Source: Phycisphaerae bacterium
GTDB lineage: Bacteria > Planctomycetota > Phycisphaerae > Phycisphaerales > UBA1924
Assembly: GCA_014192545.1 (NCBI GenBank)
Contig: BJHL01000006.1
Coordinates: 58,081 to 122,080, forward strand
Direction of reading: 5' to 3'
DNA length: 64,000 nt
Under the pieces are notes generated by a model. The model was not told the origin of the DNA and searched no databases. It worked only from the letters and a program-made list of their open reading frames with translations. The translations under genes and the position numbers were made by a program. Below are positions 34,402 to 43,084 of this stretch, piece by piece. Within the stretch, counting starts at the first letter, position 1. Every line of letters begins with the position of its first letter.

Positions 34402-35079
34402 TTAGCGACGACGACGAATGGCTGCCACACCGCCCAGACCCATGAGGGCCAGAACGCCGGGCGTGGGAACAACTTGGCCCGAAACGCCCACGGCGAAGTC
34501 GTTGAAGTTATCCACAAAGAAGCCAGAGTTGCTCGTGCCGAACACGAGGTTCACGATTGCACCCGTGAGGGGGTTGCCAGGCAGGTTCATGAGCCATGAA
34601 CCGTTGTAACCGTTGAACGCACCATCGCTCGAGCCATTGTCGGTGAGGGTGATGTTGGTCAGGTCGCCGTTGAAGAAGTAGAAACCCGGAGCAATGTCGT
34701 ACCAAGTGCCAGTGACATCAGCCGAGAAGATGTCGCCATCAGTATCGGTGATGCTGATGACGCCAGCGCCCGACGCCAAGCCGCCGCCGAGCACGTTCAC
34801 GTTCATCGTGATCGCAATATCAGCGAGATTTGGATCAGTGACGAAACCCGCAGGGAAGTTAGCATTGCCGACCGTCGAGATGGTGCGATTGAAGTCGCCG
34901 ACCGTCTTGAGAGCCGCAGTGTTCACCGCGTTCGCATTGAAAACGCCCGTAGTTGGGCTGCTTGAGGTATATGCACCTCCCAAGCTGTCGTATGAAAACG
35001 AAGCAAGGCCCGTTTGCGCCATCGCCACGCCGCTCGTAAGAGCCAACGCCGACAGCAGGGTAATGCCATTCAACCGCAT
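34402..35079 (-). CDS. PEP-CTERM-like secreted protein B (VPTP signal)
   Basis: A 225-residue secreted protein, paralogue of the gene at 33594. ATG 35079 (AGGAGGAGATC in front) starts a signal peptide MRLNGITLLSALALTSGVAM cut after AQ. The body shares FSYDSLGGAYTSSSPTTGVF and LKTVGDFNR with its neighbour, and contains a DTDGDIF segment. The C-terminus VVPTPGVLALMGLGGVAAIRRRR is a PEP-CTERM-type sorting signal (PTP in place of PEP). The two genes are 136 nt apart in the same direction and probably arose by tandem duplication. Confidence 0.82.
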   Translation of the reverse strand: MRLNGITLLSALALTSGVAMAQTGLASFSYDSLGGAYTSSSPTTGVFNANAVNTAALKTVGDFNRTISTVGNANFPAGFVTDPNLADIAITMNVNVLGGGLASGAGVISITDTDGDIFSADVTGTWYDIAPGFYFFNGDLTNITLTDNGSSDGAFNGYNGSWLMNLPGNPLTGAIVNLVFGTSNSGFFVDNFNDFAVGVSGQVVPTPGVLALMGLGGVAAIRRRR

Positions 35080-35299
35080 GTGCGATCTCCTCCTAGTTCC
35101 TGCGCTCGGCGTCTCGGCCGTCCACAGAAACAACCCATTGCTGGGTGTCTTGTCTATACGTGCGCACCCTCTCCAAGGTGAGCACTGTCTCTGACCGGTA
35201 AGTGTCTTAGAATTAATGTCCGGCTTCAAGGGCAAACTGCAAAATCTGCCAGTTATTTTACACCTTCGCCCTATCTTCGCATTCCAGATACAGTCGTTC

Positions 35300-35339
35300 C
35301 AATAATAATGAACCCCCCGGTGGTGGGACCGAGGGGCTC
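35300..35339 (-). terminator. Minus-strand terminator downstream of the structured region
   Basis: On the minus strand GAGCCCCTCGGT, a CCCACC loop and ACCGGGGGGTTC are followed by ATTATTATT. Confidence 0.65.
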
Positions 35340-35800
35340 AAAGGAGGGCGGGATCGGGTCCCCGAAGGGCATTACCGGACTGGGGTGGACAGTCCGCTCC
35401 TCGCAACCCCGCCAAGGGGTGGGTCAACAAATTCTCCTCCATCGCTCACAAAGGGCACACCGTTGTGACTCACGCGTGCTGTCGCCCACCTCGCCCGCCC
35501 GAAACATGGTCTCCCTGGCGTGAGCTCGGCGGCGGCGTCCAATGCCAGTGCCGAGCCAGACTTATCCTTTGTCTCCGCTGCCATATCTATTGATATCGCC
35601 CGGTACACCGTCTGACCACGCCCCGTGCGAGGCGTTGAACGAGTTCGATCCTGACCTTCCCGTCCCGGTGCAAGTCCTTTTACAAACCGGCCTCTGCGAG
35701 ACAAGCAACAGCTTTTCCTTGCGAGCCCCTTCAGTGGGCCCCTTGCGATACGATGGAGTTGAATCGCGGCACGCACCTTTCGACGCGTGTCGCCGACAGT
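35340..35800 (-). other. GC-rich non-coding stretch, possible structured RNA downstream of nrdJ
   Basis: Between the nrdJ stop and the terminator at 35300 there are about 460 nt without a convincing gene. On the minus strand there are several perfect hairpins, e.g. CGGACTG/CAGTCCG (near 35382-35402) and CCC-TTCG-GGG just after it, and the region ends in a terminator. A 134-residue open frame (35372-35776) runs through it but has an unnatural Arg/Gly-rich composition and no ribosome-binding site. I looked for RNase P, tmRNA and cobalamin-riboswitch core motifs and did not find them. Confidence 0.3.
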
Positions 35801-35803
35801 TTG

Positions 35804-38800
35804 TTAACTACAGCCCATGCTGTTGCCGCAGTTGAGGCACTTGTAGCAGGTGCCGCTGCGAACGGTCACGTTGCCGCACACATCACAGCCCGGGGCGTCG
35901 CTCTGTGCATCCGCCAGCACTTCACTCAGCACATTGGCGGCGCTGCGAGGCGTCACTTCAATGTCCATCGTGCGTTCGGTCATGTGTACGTGCACGCTCT
36001 TGCCGCCTGAGAGTTCCATAGGCAAGCTGCCGACATTCAAGGTGTTACCCAAGTTCTGCACGGGCTTGGCCTTCGCCTCCGTCATGCGACCCGGCGCGGG
36101 ATCAATCAACTTGGGTTGCTCGCCGCCGCGGTTGGGAGCATTCGCCTCGCGGTAGCCCGCGATGAACTGCATGCCCAGCCAGCGGAAGATGTAATCAACC
36201 AAGCTCTTCGCAAACGGAATGTCGGCATTCTCCGTCATACCCGCCGGCTCAAAGCGCTGGTGGCTGAACTTTGTCACCAGGCTCTCAATCGGCACGCCGT
36301 ACTGCAAGCTCACGCTCACCGCCGTACCCAAGCTGTCCATCAAGCCGCCGATGGTCGAGCCTTCCTTGCTCATCGTGATAAACAACTCGCCCGGCTTGCC
36401 GTCTTCAAACAAGCCCACGGTCAAGTAGCCCTCATGGCCCGCAACGTTGAATTTGTGCGTCAAGCTGCGACGCGTGTCGGGCAATCGGCGCCGCCGAGCG
36501 CGGTACGCATCCGCAGACACGCTACTCGCCGCAGCCGCCGCGACCACAGGCTTGGCCTCCACCACCGGCAGAACCGGCGTAGGGTCCGCCTTGGCCTCAG
36601 CTTGTGCCTGAGTTTGCGCCTGCTCGTCGTTGCCCGATTCCTTCTTCGCTTCGTCCGCCGTCGCACTCAGCGGCTGGCTCAGCTTGCAACCATCGCGATA
36701 CAACGCATTGGCCTTGAGCCCAAGTTCCCACGACAAGCGATAGCAATCCTTGATGTCCTGAATCGTCGCTTCGTTGGGCAAGTTGATGGTCTTGCTGATT
36801 GCACCGCTGATGAACGGCTGAGCCGCACCCATCATGCGAATGTGGCCTTCCGCCGCGATAAATCGCTTGCCGAGCTTGCCGCACTTGTTGGCACAGTCAA
36901 AGACCGACAGATGTTCAGCCTTCAGGTGCGGCGCACCTTCAACCGTGCTGGTGCCGCAAATCGTGATATTGAGCTGCTCGCACTGCTGCTGCGAAAGACC
37001 GAGTGCCTTGAGCAAGTTGAAGTTGCCGTCGGCCATCGCCTTCGCCGGATCAAGGCCGCACGCTTGCAGAGCTTCCGCCGGAATCGCCCAGCTTGCGAAC
37101 GCAAACGAAAGTTCAAACACGCCCGGCAAGCCGCTTTCGATCTGCGAGATGCTCGACTCAGGCAGGCCCTTGCTTCGCAGGAAGTCGCTGAGCTTCTGGC
37201 CGCTGTCAACGCTGCCCGCCGGAATCGCGACGTCCAAGCTGAGCGTGCCCAGCAGATACGTCATGATCTCCCGCACGTGCTGCGTGCTGTAACCCATCGC
37301 TTCCAGCGCGGGCTTCACGCTTTCGTTCGCAATCTTGAAATACCCGCCGCCTGCGAGCTTCTTGAACTTCACGAGTGCAAAGTCCGGCTCCACGCCCGTG
37401 GTGTCACAATCCATCAGCAGGCCGATCGTGCCCGTCGGCGCAATCACCGTGCTCTGCGCGTTGCGATAGCCCCAGCGTTCGCCAAACTGCACGCACTCAT
37501 CCCACGCTTCAACGCTGTGCTCCAGCATCTCCATCGCGTTGCTGACTTTCACCTTACCGCTTCGCAGCAGCGCGTGATCAATCGGCACCGGACGAATCTT
37601 CAGTTGCTCGTAGCTGCTGCTATCGCGAGCCACGCCATATGCCGCCAAGCGGTGGTTACGCATCACGCGAAGCATGTTGCCCGAGTCAGCCGCATAGCCT
37701 GGGAACGGACCTTGTTCCTTCGCCATCAGCGCGCTCATGCGGTAGCTGCGACCGGTCAGAATCGCGCTCACACACGCGCACACCGCCCGGCCTTCATCGC
37801 TGTCATACGCAATGCCCGCTTGCATGAGCATCGCGCCCAGGTTGGCATAACCAAGGCCCAGCGTGCGATACTTCCACGAACGCTCCGCGATGTTCTTGCT
37901 CGGGAATGCCGCCATCAACACGCTGATTTCCAGCACAATCGTCCAGATGTCCACGCCATGCTCAAACGCTTCAACGTCAAACTTCTGCGTCTTGGCATCA
38001 AAGAACTTCAGCACATTCAGCGACGCAAGGTTGCACGCCGTGTTGTCAAGGAACATGTATTCGCTGCACGGATTGCTCGCATTGATCCGGCCCGCGCTGG
38101 GGCACGTGTGCCACGCGTTGATCGTCGAGTCGTACTGCACGCCCGGGTCCGCACAGCGCCACGCGGCGTCACCAATCACGTCCCACAGCTTGTTGGCGTT
38201 GTACACCTTCGCAACTTTGCGCTCGCCGCCTTGCTTGCCGCCCGTGCGGAAGTACGTCTTCCACTCGCCGCCAGCATCGAGCGTCTCAAAGAACTCATCA
38301 GGAATGCGCACGCTGTTGTTGCTGTTCTGCCCCGCAACCGTCTGATACGCCTCGCCGTTGTAGTCGTAATCGAGCTTGAGTTTGAGATCATCGCACTGCT
38401 TGACAATGTCAGGGTTGTGCTTCTTGAGCAGCTTGAGCCCCTCCACCATCGCCTGCACCTTGATCTCTTCGCGAACCTTCCACTCGACAAACTCTTGAAT
38501 GTCGGGGTGATCCATATCAAGGCACACCATCTTCGCAGCTCGGCGAGTCGTCCCGCCGCTCTTGATGGCACTGGCCGCACGGTCGCCAATCCGCAGCCAG
38601 CTCATCAGCCCGCTGCTGCGTCCGCCGCCGCTGAGCTTTTCGCCATCGCCGCGCAGCGTGCTGAAGTTCGTGCCCGTGCCGCTGCCATACTTGAACAGGC
38701 GCGCCTCGCGCACCCACAAGTCCATGATGCCGCCTTCGTTGACGAGGTCGTCATCCACGCTCTGAATGAAACACGCGTGCGGCTGCGGATGCGTGTACGC

Positions 38801-39334
38801 GTCGGGCGCGAGCGACACTTCGCCCGTCTTGTGATCCGCAATGAAGTGGCCCTGAGCCGGCCCCGTCACGCCGTACGCAAAGTTCAAACCCGTGTTGAAC
38901 CACTGCGGGCTGTTGGGCGCGCACATCTGGTGCGTCATCATGTACGCAATCTCGTCGTAAAACGCCTGCGCGTCTTCTTGCGAATCGAAATAGCCGTACA
39001 TCTCGCCCCAGAACCGCCAGCAACCCGCCAGCCGGTGAATCACCTGCTTCGCGCTGCGCTCAGGCCCGGTCACAGGCTTGCCATTCTCCATCTTGACCGG
39101 CGACACGCCCGGCAAGCCAAACGGATCCTCAAACTGAGGCACGCCCGCCTTGCGGAAATACTTGCTCACCATGATGTCGGTAGCAAGCTGGCTCCAACCC
39201 TCGGGCATCTGAGCGTCTTTCATTTCGAAGACGATGGAGCCGTCGGGGTTCGTAATGCGCGAGCTGCGCGTCACCCACTTCGTGCTTGCGAAGGGATCAG
39301 AACCGGCTGTGGTGAATTTGCGTGTGATCTTCAT
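35804..39334 (-). CDS. nrdJ: Adenosylcobalamin-dependent ribonucleotide reductase, class II
   Basis: NrdJ reduces ribonucleotides to deoxyribonucleotides using a thiyl radical made from coenzyme B12. The 1176-residue protein starts at ATG 39334 (AAGGAAAAG before it). The blocks CAPNSPQWFNTGL (near residue 137), NPCSEYMFLDNTACN (near 421), and TGTIGLLMDCDTTG identify the catalytic ten-stranded barrel. The C-terminal domain ends with DVCGNVTVRSGTCYKC and CGNSMGCS, a zinc-ribbon plus redox cysteines. No intein or split is seen. dcd lies upstream on the same strand, beyond the four-helix cassette, so nucleotide-metabolism genes are grouped here. A 1092-residue open frame on the opposite strand is an artefact. 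Confidence 0.95.
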   Translation of the reverse strand: MKITRKFTTAGSDPFASTKWVTRSSRITNPDGSIVFEMKDAQMPEGWSQLATDIMVSKYFRKAGVPQFEDPFGLPGVSPVKMENGKPVTGPERSAKQVIHRLAGCWRFWGEMYGYFDSQEDAQAFYDEIAYMMTHQMCAPNSPQWFNTGLNFAYGVTGPAQGHFIADHKTGEVSLAPDAYTHPQPHACFIQSVDDDLVNEGGIMDLWVREARLFKYGSGTGTNFSTLRGDGEKLSGGGRSSGLMSWLRIGDRAASAIKSGGTTRRAAKMVCLDMDHPDIQEFVEWKVREEIKVQAMVEGLKLLKKHNPDIVKQCDDLKLKLDYDYNGEAYQTVAGQNSNNSVRIPDEFFETLDAGGEWKTYFRTGGKQGGERKVAKVYNANKLWDVIGDAAWRCADPGVQYDSTINAWHTCPSAGRINASNPCSEYMFLDNTACNLASLNVLKFFDAKTQKFDVEAFEHGVDIWTIVLEISVLMAAFPSKNIAERSWKYRTLGLGYANLGAMLMQAGIAYDSDEGRAVCACVSAILTGRSYRMSALMAKEQGPFPGYAADSGNMLRVMRNHRLAAYGVARDSSSYEQLKIRPVPIDHALLRSGKVKVSNAMEMLEHSVEAWDECVQFGERWGYRNAQSTVIAPTGTIGLLMDCDTTGVEPDFALVKFKKLAGGGYFKIANESVKPALEAMGYSTQHVREIMTYLLGTLSLDVAIPAGSVDSGQKLSDFLRSKGLPESSISQIESGLPGVFELSFAFASWAIPAEALQACGLDPAKAMADGNFNLLKALGLSQQQCEQLNITICGTSTVEGAPHLKAEHLSVFDCANKCGKLGKRFIAAEGHIRMMGAAQPFISGAISKTINLPNEATIQDIKDCYRLSWELGLKANALYRDGCKLSQPLSATADEAKKESGNDEQAQTQAQAEAKADPTPVLPVVEAKPVVAAAAASSVSADAYRARRRRLPDTRRSLTHKFNVAGHEGYLTVGLFEDGKPGELFITMSKEGSTIGGLMDSLGTAVSVSLQYGVPIESLVTKFSHQRFEPAGMTENADIPFAKSLVDYIFRWLGMQFIAGYREANAPNRGGEQPKLIDPAPGRMTEAKAKPVQNLGNTLNVGSLPMELSGGKSVHVHMTERTMDIEVTPRSAANVLSEVLADAQSDAPGCDVCGNVTVRSGTCYKCLNCGNSMGCS

Positions 39335-39370
39335 GGCTTTTCCTTGCCCGTCCATGGGCGATTTCAAGAA

Positions 39371-39401
39371 GGCATCAAGGCATACGGCATCTAGGCATCC
39401 A
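39371..39401. repeat. Left inverted-repeat block of the four-helix-bundle cassette
   Basis: Four adjacent 7-8-mers of the type GGCATCAA, GGCATAC, GGCATCTA, GGCATCCA. They mirror the TTGATGCC units on the other side of the gene. Confidence 0.7.
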
Positions 39402-39405
39402 GCCA

Positions 39406-39768
39406 TCAGCCGCCGAGACTACGAATCAAACCAGCGAAAACACGTTCTGACTCATCGAGGAATGACTTAGCACTTTCGTAATCAGTCTCTTCGATGCAGC
39501 GAAAGTCGAGTGCGAAGAGCAGTTGCGTATCAAGCTTGTACAACTCGCCACGCGCCTGCTTGAGAAACCAGACGTAATCCTGCGTGTTGCCGCGTCCGCA
39601 TCCCTGCGCGATGTGACTCGCAACCGAATACGAAAGCCGCCGCAACGACGCCATCAATCCAAATCGCTCGACGTCAGGCAGTTTCCCGGCGAGAGCGTAA
39701 ATCTGTTTGCCCAAGACATAAGCCTTTTGCCATGCCATCAAATCGCGATATGACTTGATTTCCCCTGC
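39406..39768 (-). CDS. Four-helix-bundle protein (S23/IVP-like)
   Basis: A 120-residue all-helical protein of the family first known from intervening sequences of 23S rRNA genes and also related to the Avd accessory protein of diversity-generating retroelements. SYRDLMAWQKAYVLGKQIYA, LMASLRRLSYSVASHIAQGC, and the RGNTQDYVWFLKQARGELYK block are family hallmarks. ATG 39768 is the family start; the open frame extending to 39819 translates the flanking repeats. The molecular role of free-standing members is unknown; many bind nucleic acid by proposal only. It is framed by inverted GGCATCAA/TTGATGCC repeats, between dcd and nrdJ. Confidence 0.85.
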   Translation of the reverse strand, partial: AGEIKSYRDLMAWQKAYVLGKQIYALAGKLPDVERFGLMASLRRLSYSVASHIAQGCGRGNTQDYVWFLKQARGELYKLDTQLLFALDFRCIEETDYESAKSFLDESERVFAGLIRSLGG

Positions 39769-39774
39769 CATCGC

Positions 39775-39805
39775 TTGATGCCTTGATGCCATCTGCCTTG
39801 ATGCC
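39775..39805. repeat. Right inverted-repeat block of the four-helix-bundle cassette
   Basis: TTGATGCC three times (39775, 39783, 39798) with one shortened unit ATCTGCC between; inverse complement of the left block at 39371-39401. Confidence 0.75.
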
Positions 39806-39811
39806 TGCTTT

Positions 39812-40384
39812 TCAATCAACCTTCGGAAGTGTCAGTCCACCTTGGTTCTGGTATTTTCCAGCCTTGTCGGCGTAAGAAACTTCACACACCTCATCCGCCT
39901 TGAAGAACACAAACTGAGCTATCCCTTCATTCGCATACACCTTCGCCGGCAGCGGCGTCGTGTTTGAAATCTCGATCGTCACTTTCCCCTTCCACTCCGG
40001 CTCAAGGGGAGTCACGTTCACAATCAAGCCGCACCGTGCATACGTGCTCTTGCCCACGCAAATCACCAGCACATCGCGCGGCACTTCCAGGTACTCAACC
40101 GTTTCGCACAACGCAAACGAGTTGGGCGGAATGATCACATGATCCAGCCCCAGCTTGTCGCAATCAACCTCGACCAGCAAGTCGTCCGTGAAGTTCTTCG
40201 GATCAACCACCGTGATCTGCCCCGTGCGAGGCGTGGGCGTAAAGATCTTGAACCGCGGCCCCACGCGCACGTCGTAGCCGTAGCTGCTTACGCCGAAGCT
40301 GATTTTGCCCGGGCGCTTCTTCGCTTCTTCAAACGGCTCGATGCGCACGAGCTTGCGAATCTGTTTGTCGGCAAGAACACCCAC
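39812..40384 (-). CDS. dcd: dCTP deaminase
   Basis: Dcd converts dCTP to dUTP, supplying the thymidylate pathway. The 190-residue product from GTG 40384 (AAGGAG 6 nt before) begins [20 protein letters not shown], exactly the family N-terminus; an open frame to 40498 lacks this fit. [57 protein letters not shown] and the C-terminal [12 protein letters not shown] are all family blocks. The 600 nt upstream (40385-41000) contain no gene I can support: only a tandem GACAGGACAT duplication near 40800 and a weak CCCCGGG/TCCCGG hairpin. Confidence 0.93.
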   Translation of the reverse strand: MGVLADKQIRKLVRIEPFEEAKKRPGKISFGVSSYGYDVRVGPRFKIFTPTPRTGQITVVDPKNFTDDLLVEVDCDKLGLDHVIIPPNSFALCETVEYLEVPRDVLVICVGKSTYARCGLIVNVTPLEPEWKGKVTIEISNTTPLPAKVYANEGIAQFVFFKADEVCEVSYADKAGKYQNQGGLTLPKVD

Positions 40385-41000
40385 CGGACGCTCCTTCACG
40401 CGCAAGTCGAGGCTCAGTTCCACCCGCGCACACCCAACACCGTTCCACCAAACCCTCCCGGCACCACCCGGAAGGCCACCCAATCGACCCAAGACCAATC
40501 AAACGCCTTGCAGATTCCGTACGCCCGAGGGCATACCCATGGCCGAAGAAAGGGCCATCGACCATGAACAAAGCACCAGATGTTCCCAAGCGAAAGGCCT
40601 CAAACTCATCCGCGAAAACCAAAACCGATGTGTCGAGGGGGACAGCATACCACTACGGATCGTATGTTCCAAGGGGGTAGGGCACAATTTGCAGTATGAA
40701 TTTTGCGGAAAGCTTGTAAACTGCGCCCAAGTGGTTATTTCGACGCGATTTGTGTATCAACCAATCCCTCTGGAGGTTTTCCACATCCGCTACGGGCCGA
40801 CAGGACATGACAGGACATAACAGCTTGTTCGGGTGTGCTTCCCCGGGTTGTCCCGGTTTTTGCACATGTTGACCGCAACCGCGGGTGCCGCTGAGCGAGT
40901 ACAGTGAGAGACTGCTGCGTCGCCTGCTGCGCCAAGAGCGTACAAACACGGCCGCAGACCCTGGCCGCCGCCTGGGTAATGACCTTCTGAGGAGTTTCGC

Positions 41001-42968
41001 ATGGTGAGCCAAGGCGTTGTCGCCAGCAAGTTTATGTTTGGAGTTGCCATCGCCGCCTCGCTGGTGGCCTTCGCTGGTTGCGAAAGCGGCCCCAAGCCCA
41101 AGCCCAAAGTTGTGCAAAGCGACTTGCCGCCCGTCGAGCCCGCCCTGCGAGGCCTCATCGGCAGCGAAGTGCAATTCCGCAACGTCACGCCCACGCTGGT
41201 CTCCGGATACGGCGTTGTGGTGGGCCTTAATGGCACTGGCGGGCTGGAACTCAACGACGCCGTCGCCAGTACGATGGAACGCGAAATGGCTCTGGCTGGC
41301 ATCTCGCGGAATGTGGACGCCCTCAAAGGCACGGCCCTTTACGGCAAAAGCCCGCGCGAAATTCTGCGTGATCCCAACGTGGCCGTTGTTGAAGTAACCG
41401 CGGCCGTCACCCCCGGCGCGCCAGTCGGCTCGCGATACGACGTGCGAGTCATCGCTCTGAATGCCTCCAGCCTCGAAGGCGGACGCTTGTGGGGCACGGA
41501 CTTGCGACTGGGCCCGCCCAGCGTCTTCGGCGGCGTGCAAGCTCGCAAAGTGGGCGTGGCGCGCGGAGCCGTGTACATCAATCCGTTCGCCGAAGCCGAA
41601 TCTGGCGTGGGCGGCGTGCAAGTTCGCGCAGGCCGAGTGCTAGGTGGCGGCGAAGTCGTTGATTCGCTAGACGTGGTGCTGACGCTCAACGCACCCAGCC
41701 ACGCACGAGCCCGCGCAATCGTGAGCGCTATTAACAGTCGCTTCCCCACCGGGGCGGGCGACGCCAACTCCACGGCCCGCGGCCGCAACGACAGCACGGT
41801 GGAACTCACAATTCCAGGTCGGTATCGCAACGAACCAGTGACATTTCTGAACTTGGTGCGGAACATCCAGATCGATCAGAACTCACCCGAGGCGCACGCC
41901 CGGCGGTATGTCGAGTCTGTCAAGCAGCAACCTGAGATGGCAACCGAACTCTCCTGGGGCATGGAAGCCCTGGGCGAACGTGCGTTGCCCGTGGTCCGCG
42001 ATTTGTATGAGTTCCCCGAGCTTGTCCCGCGCATGGCTGGCCTCAAGGCCGGTGCACGTCTGAGCGACCCGCGAGCCGCCACGTTCCTGCGCGACCTCGC
42101 AACTAACGGCCAGGGCACCGTGCGCACGCAAGCCTACCAACTGCTCGGAGAAATCGACGCGGGCCCACGCATCGATATTGCCCTGCGCGAAGGACTCAGC
42201 AGCAGCGATCTCCTTGTGCGGATCGCCGCATACGAAGCGCTCGCCAAGCGTGCCGAGCGACTGCAGTTTGTGTACTTGTCGCGCATCCAGAACGAAGACC
42301 CGGACCTGCGCCGCAACAAGTACAGCCCGGGTCAGCTCGAAGAATTTGCCCGGCTTAATCTTCCCGCCGGCTCCATCCAAGGCGTGTCGCGAGCTCCAAT
42401 TGAAGGCAAGTTCCTGCTCGATCTGGTCGACGGCGGCGAGCCGCTCGTCTATGTGACGCAGCAGAACACGCCGCGCATCGTGGTTTTTGGCGCGGATCAA
42501 TCAATCAAGATCGCAGGCTTGGTCAACATGTGGGATGACACGCTGCTGATTGCCAACGACGAAAAGCCCGGCATGCTGAAGATCCGCATGAATCGTGTGG
42601 GCCGATCAATGGCACAACAATCCGTTCGCGCAAACTTGCCTGATCTGATTGTTGCGCTCGCCCGCGAAAACACACCTGCCGATCCCCGGCCTGGCTTTGA
42701 CCTCACGTACTCACAGATTGTTGCAACGCTCAGCAAGTTGCAAGAAAGCGGCTCAACCCGCGCAACCTTCGCAACCGAGAGCGACCGCTTGAATGCATCG
42801 CTCGTCGCCGCACAGAACGCTCGCGACATGATCGAACGGCCTGAAACCGAAAACGACAAGGAACCCATCTTCATTCGCCGAGGCCCCGCCACGCCTTCAA
42901 GCACTTCACCCTCGGAAGATGCCAAGCCGACGATCACGCCCATCGGCGCAGCACCAACGAAGAAGTAA
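41001..42968 (+). CDS. FlgI (flagellar P-ring)-like lipoprotein outside a flagellar cluster
   Basis: A 655-residue lipoprotein: signal peptide with lipobox LVAFAGC (Cys near residue 27), then a FlgI-like domain (LVSGYGVVVGLNGTGG, PNVAVVEVTAAVTPGAPVGS, GPPSVFGGVQARKVGVARGA, LNAPSHARARAIVSAINSRF). The middle part has HEAT-like helical pairs (SDPRAATFLRDLATNGQGTV, LRIAAYEALAKRAERLQFVY), and the C-terminus is disordered. FlgI forms the ring around the flagellar rod in the periplasm; a lipidated version with added repeats and no flagellar neighbours probably forms another envelope ring or binds peptidoglycan. A GGAG site precedes ATG 41001. Confidence 0.7.
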   Translation: MVSQGVVASKFMFGVAIAASLVAFAGCESGPKPKPKVVQSDLPPVEPALRGLIGSEVQFRNVTPTLVSGYGVVVGLNGTGGLELNDAVASTMEREMALAGISRNVDALKGTALYGKSPREILRDPNVAVVEVTAAVTPGAPVGSRYDVRVIALNASSLEGGRLWGTDLRLGPPSVFGGVQARKVGVARGAVYINPFAEAESGVGGVQVRAGRVLGGGEVVDSLDVVLTLNAPSHARARAIVSAINSRFPTGAGDANSTARGRNDSTVELTIPGRYRNEPVTFLNLVRNIQIDQNSPEAHARRYVESVKQQPEMATELSWGMEALGERALPVVRDLYEFPELVPRMAGLKAGARLSDPRAATFLRDLATNGQGTVRTQAYQLLGEIDAGPRIDIALREGLSSSDLLVRIAAYEALAKRAERLQFVYLSRIQNEDPDLRRNKYSPGQLEEFARLNLPAGSIQGVSRAPIEGKFLLDLVDGGEPLVYVTQQNTPRIVVFGADQSIKIAGLVNMWDDTLLIANDEKPGMLKIRMNRVGRSMAQQSVRANLPDLIVALARENTPADPRPGFDLTYSQIVATLSKLQESGSTRATFATESDRLNASLVAAQNARDMIERPETENDKEPIFIRRGPATPSSTSPSEDAKPTITPIGAAPTKK

Positions 42969-43000
42969 TCGCAAGCAGCATCAACAATTATAACAAAAAA

Positions 43001-43027
43001 CGCCCTTGCACATGCAAGGGCGTTTTC
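43001..43027. terminator. Terminator between the FlgI-like gene and trxB
   Basis: CGCCCTTGCA/TGCAAGGGCG with a short CA loop, flanked by AAAAAA on the left and TTTTC on the right, so it can work in both directions for these convergent genes. Confidence 0.85.
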
Positions 43028-43084
43028 TATTCCTTGTTTCCAACATGCAGCCTGTCACGTTTACGTTGTGAATCTCACTTGATA

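Noticed and set aside
35645..35660. GATCCTGACCTT resembling a reverse copy of the dispersed hairpin
   Set aside because: The loop and the second arm do not match.
35372..35776. 134-codon minus-strand frame in the region behind nrdJ
   Set aside because: No ribosome-binding site, unnatural composition, and it crosses perfect hairpins; treated as part of a non-coding stretch.
35340..35800. RNase P RNA, tmRNA or cobalamin riboswitch in the GC-rich stretch
   Set aside because: CCGGTGCAAGTCC and GCCAGGGAGACC fragments looked like B12-box parts, but they lie on opposite strands and the rest of the cores is missing; no GAGGAAAGTCC (RNase P) or tmRNA 3' end.
36116..39394. Plus-strand open frame of 1092 codons opposite nrdJ
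   Set aside because: Arg/Ala/His-rich composition typical of the reverse strand of a GC-rich gene; no start region, and nrdJ on the other strand is unmistakable.
40788..40822. Tandem GACAGGACAT duplication
   Set aside because: Only two short units in an otherwise empty intergenic region; too little to call a repeat element.
40653..41621. Minus-strand frame of 322 codons opposite the FlgI-like gene
   Set aside because: Shadow of the gene at 41001, Ala/Arg-rich with no motif.
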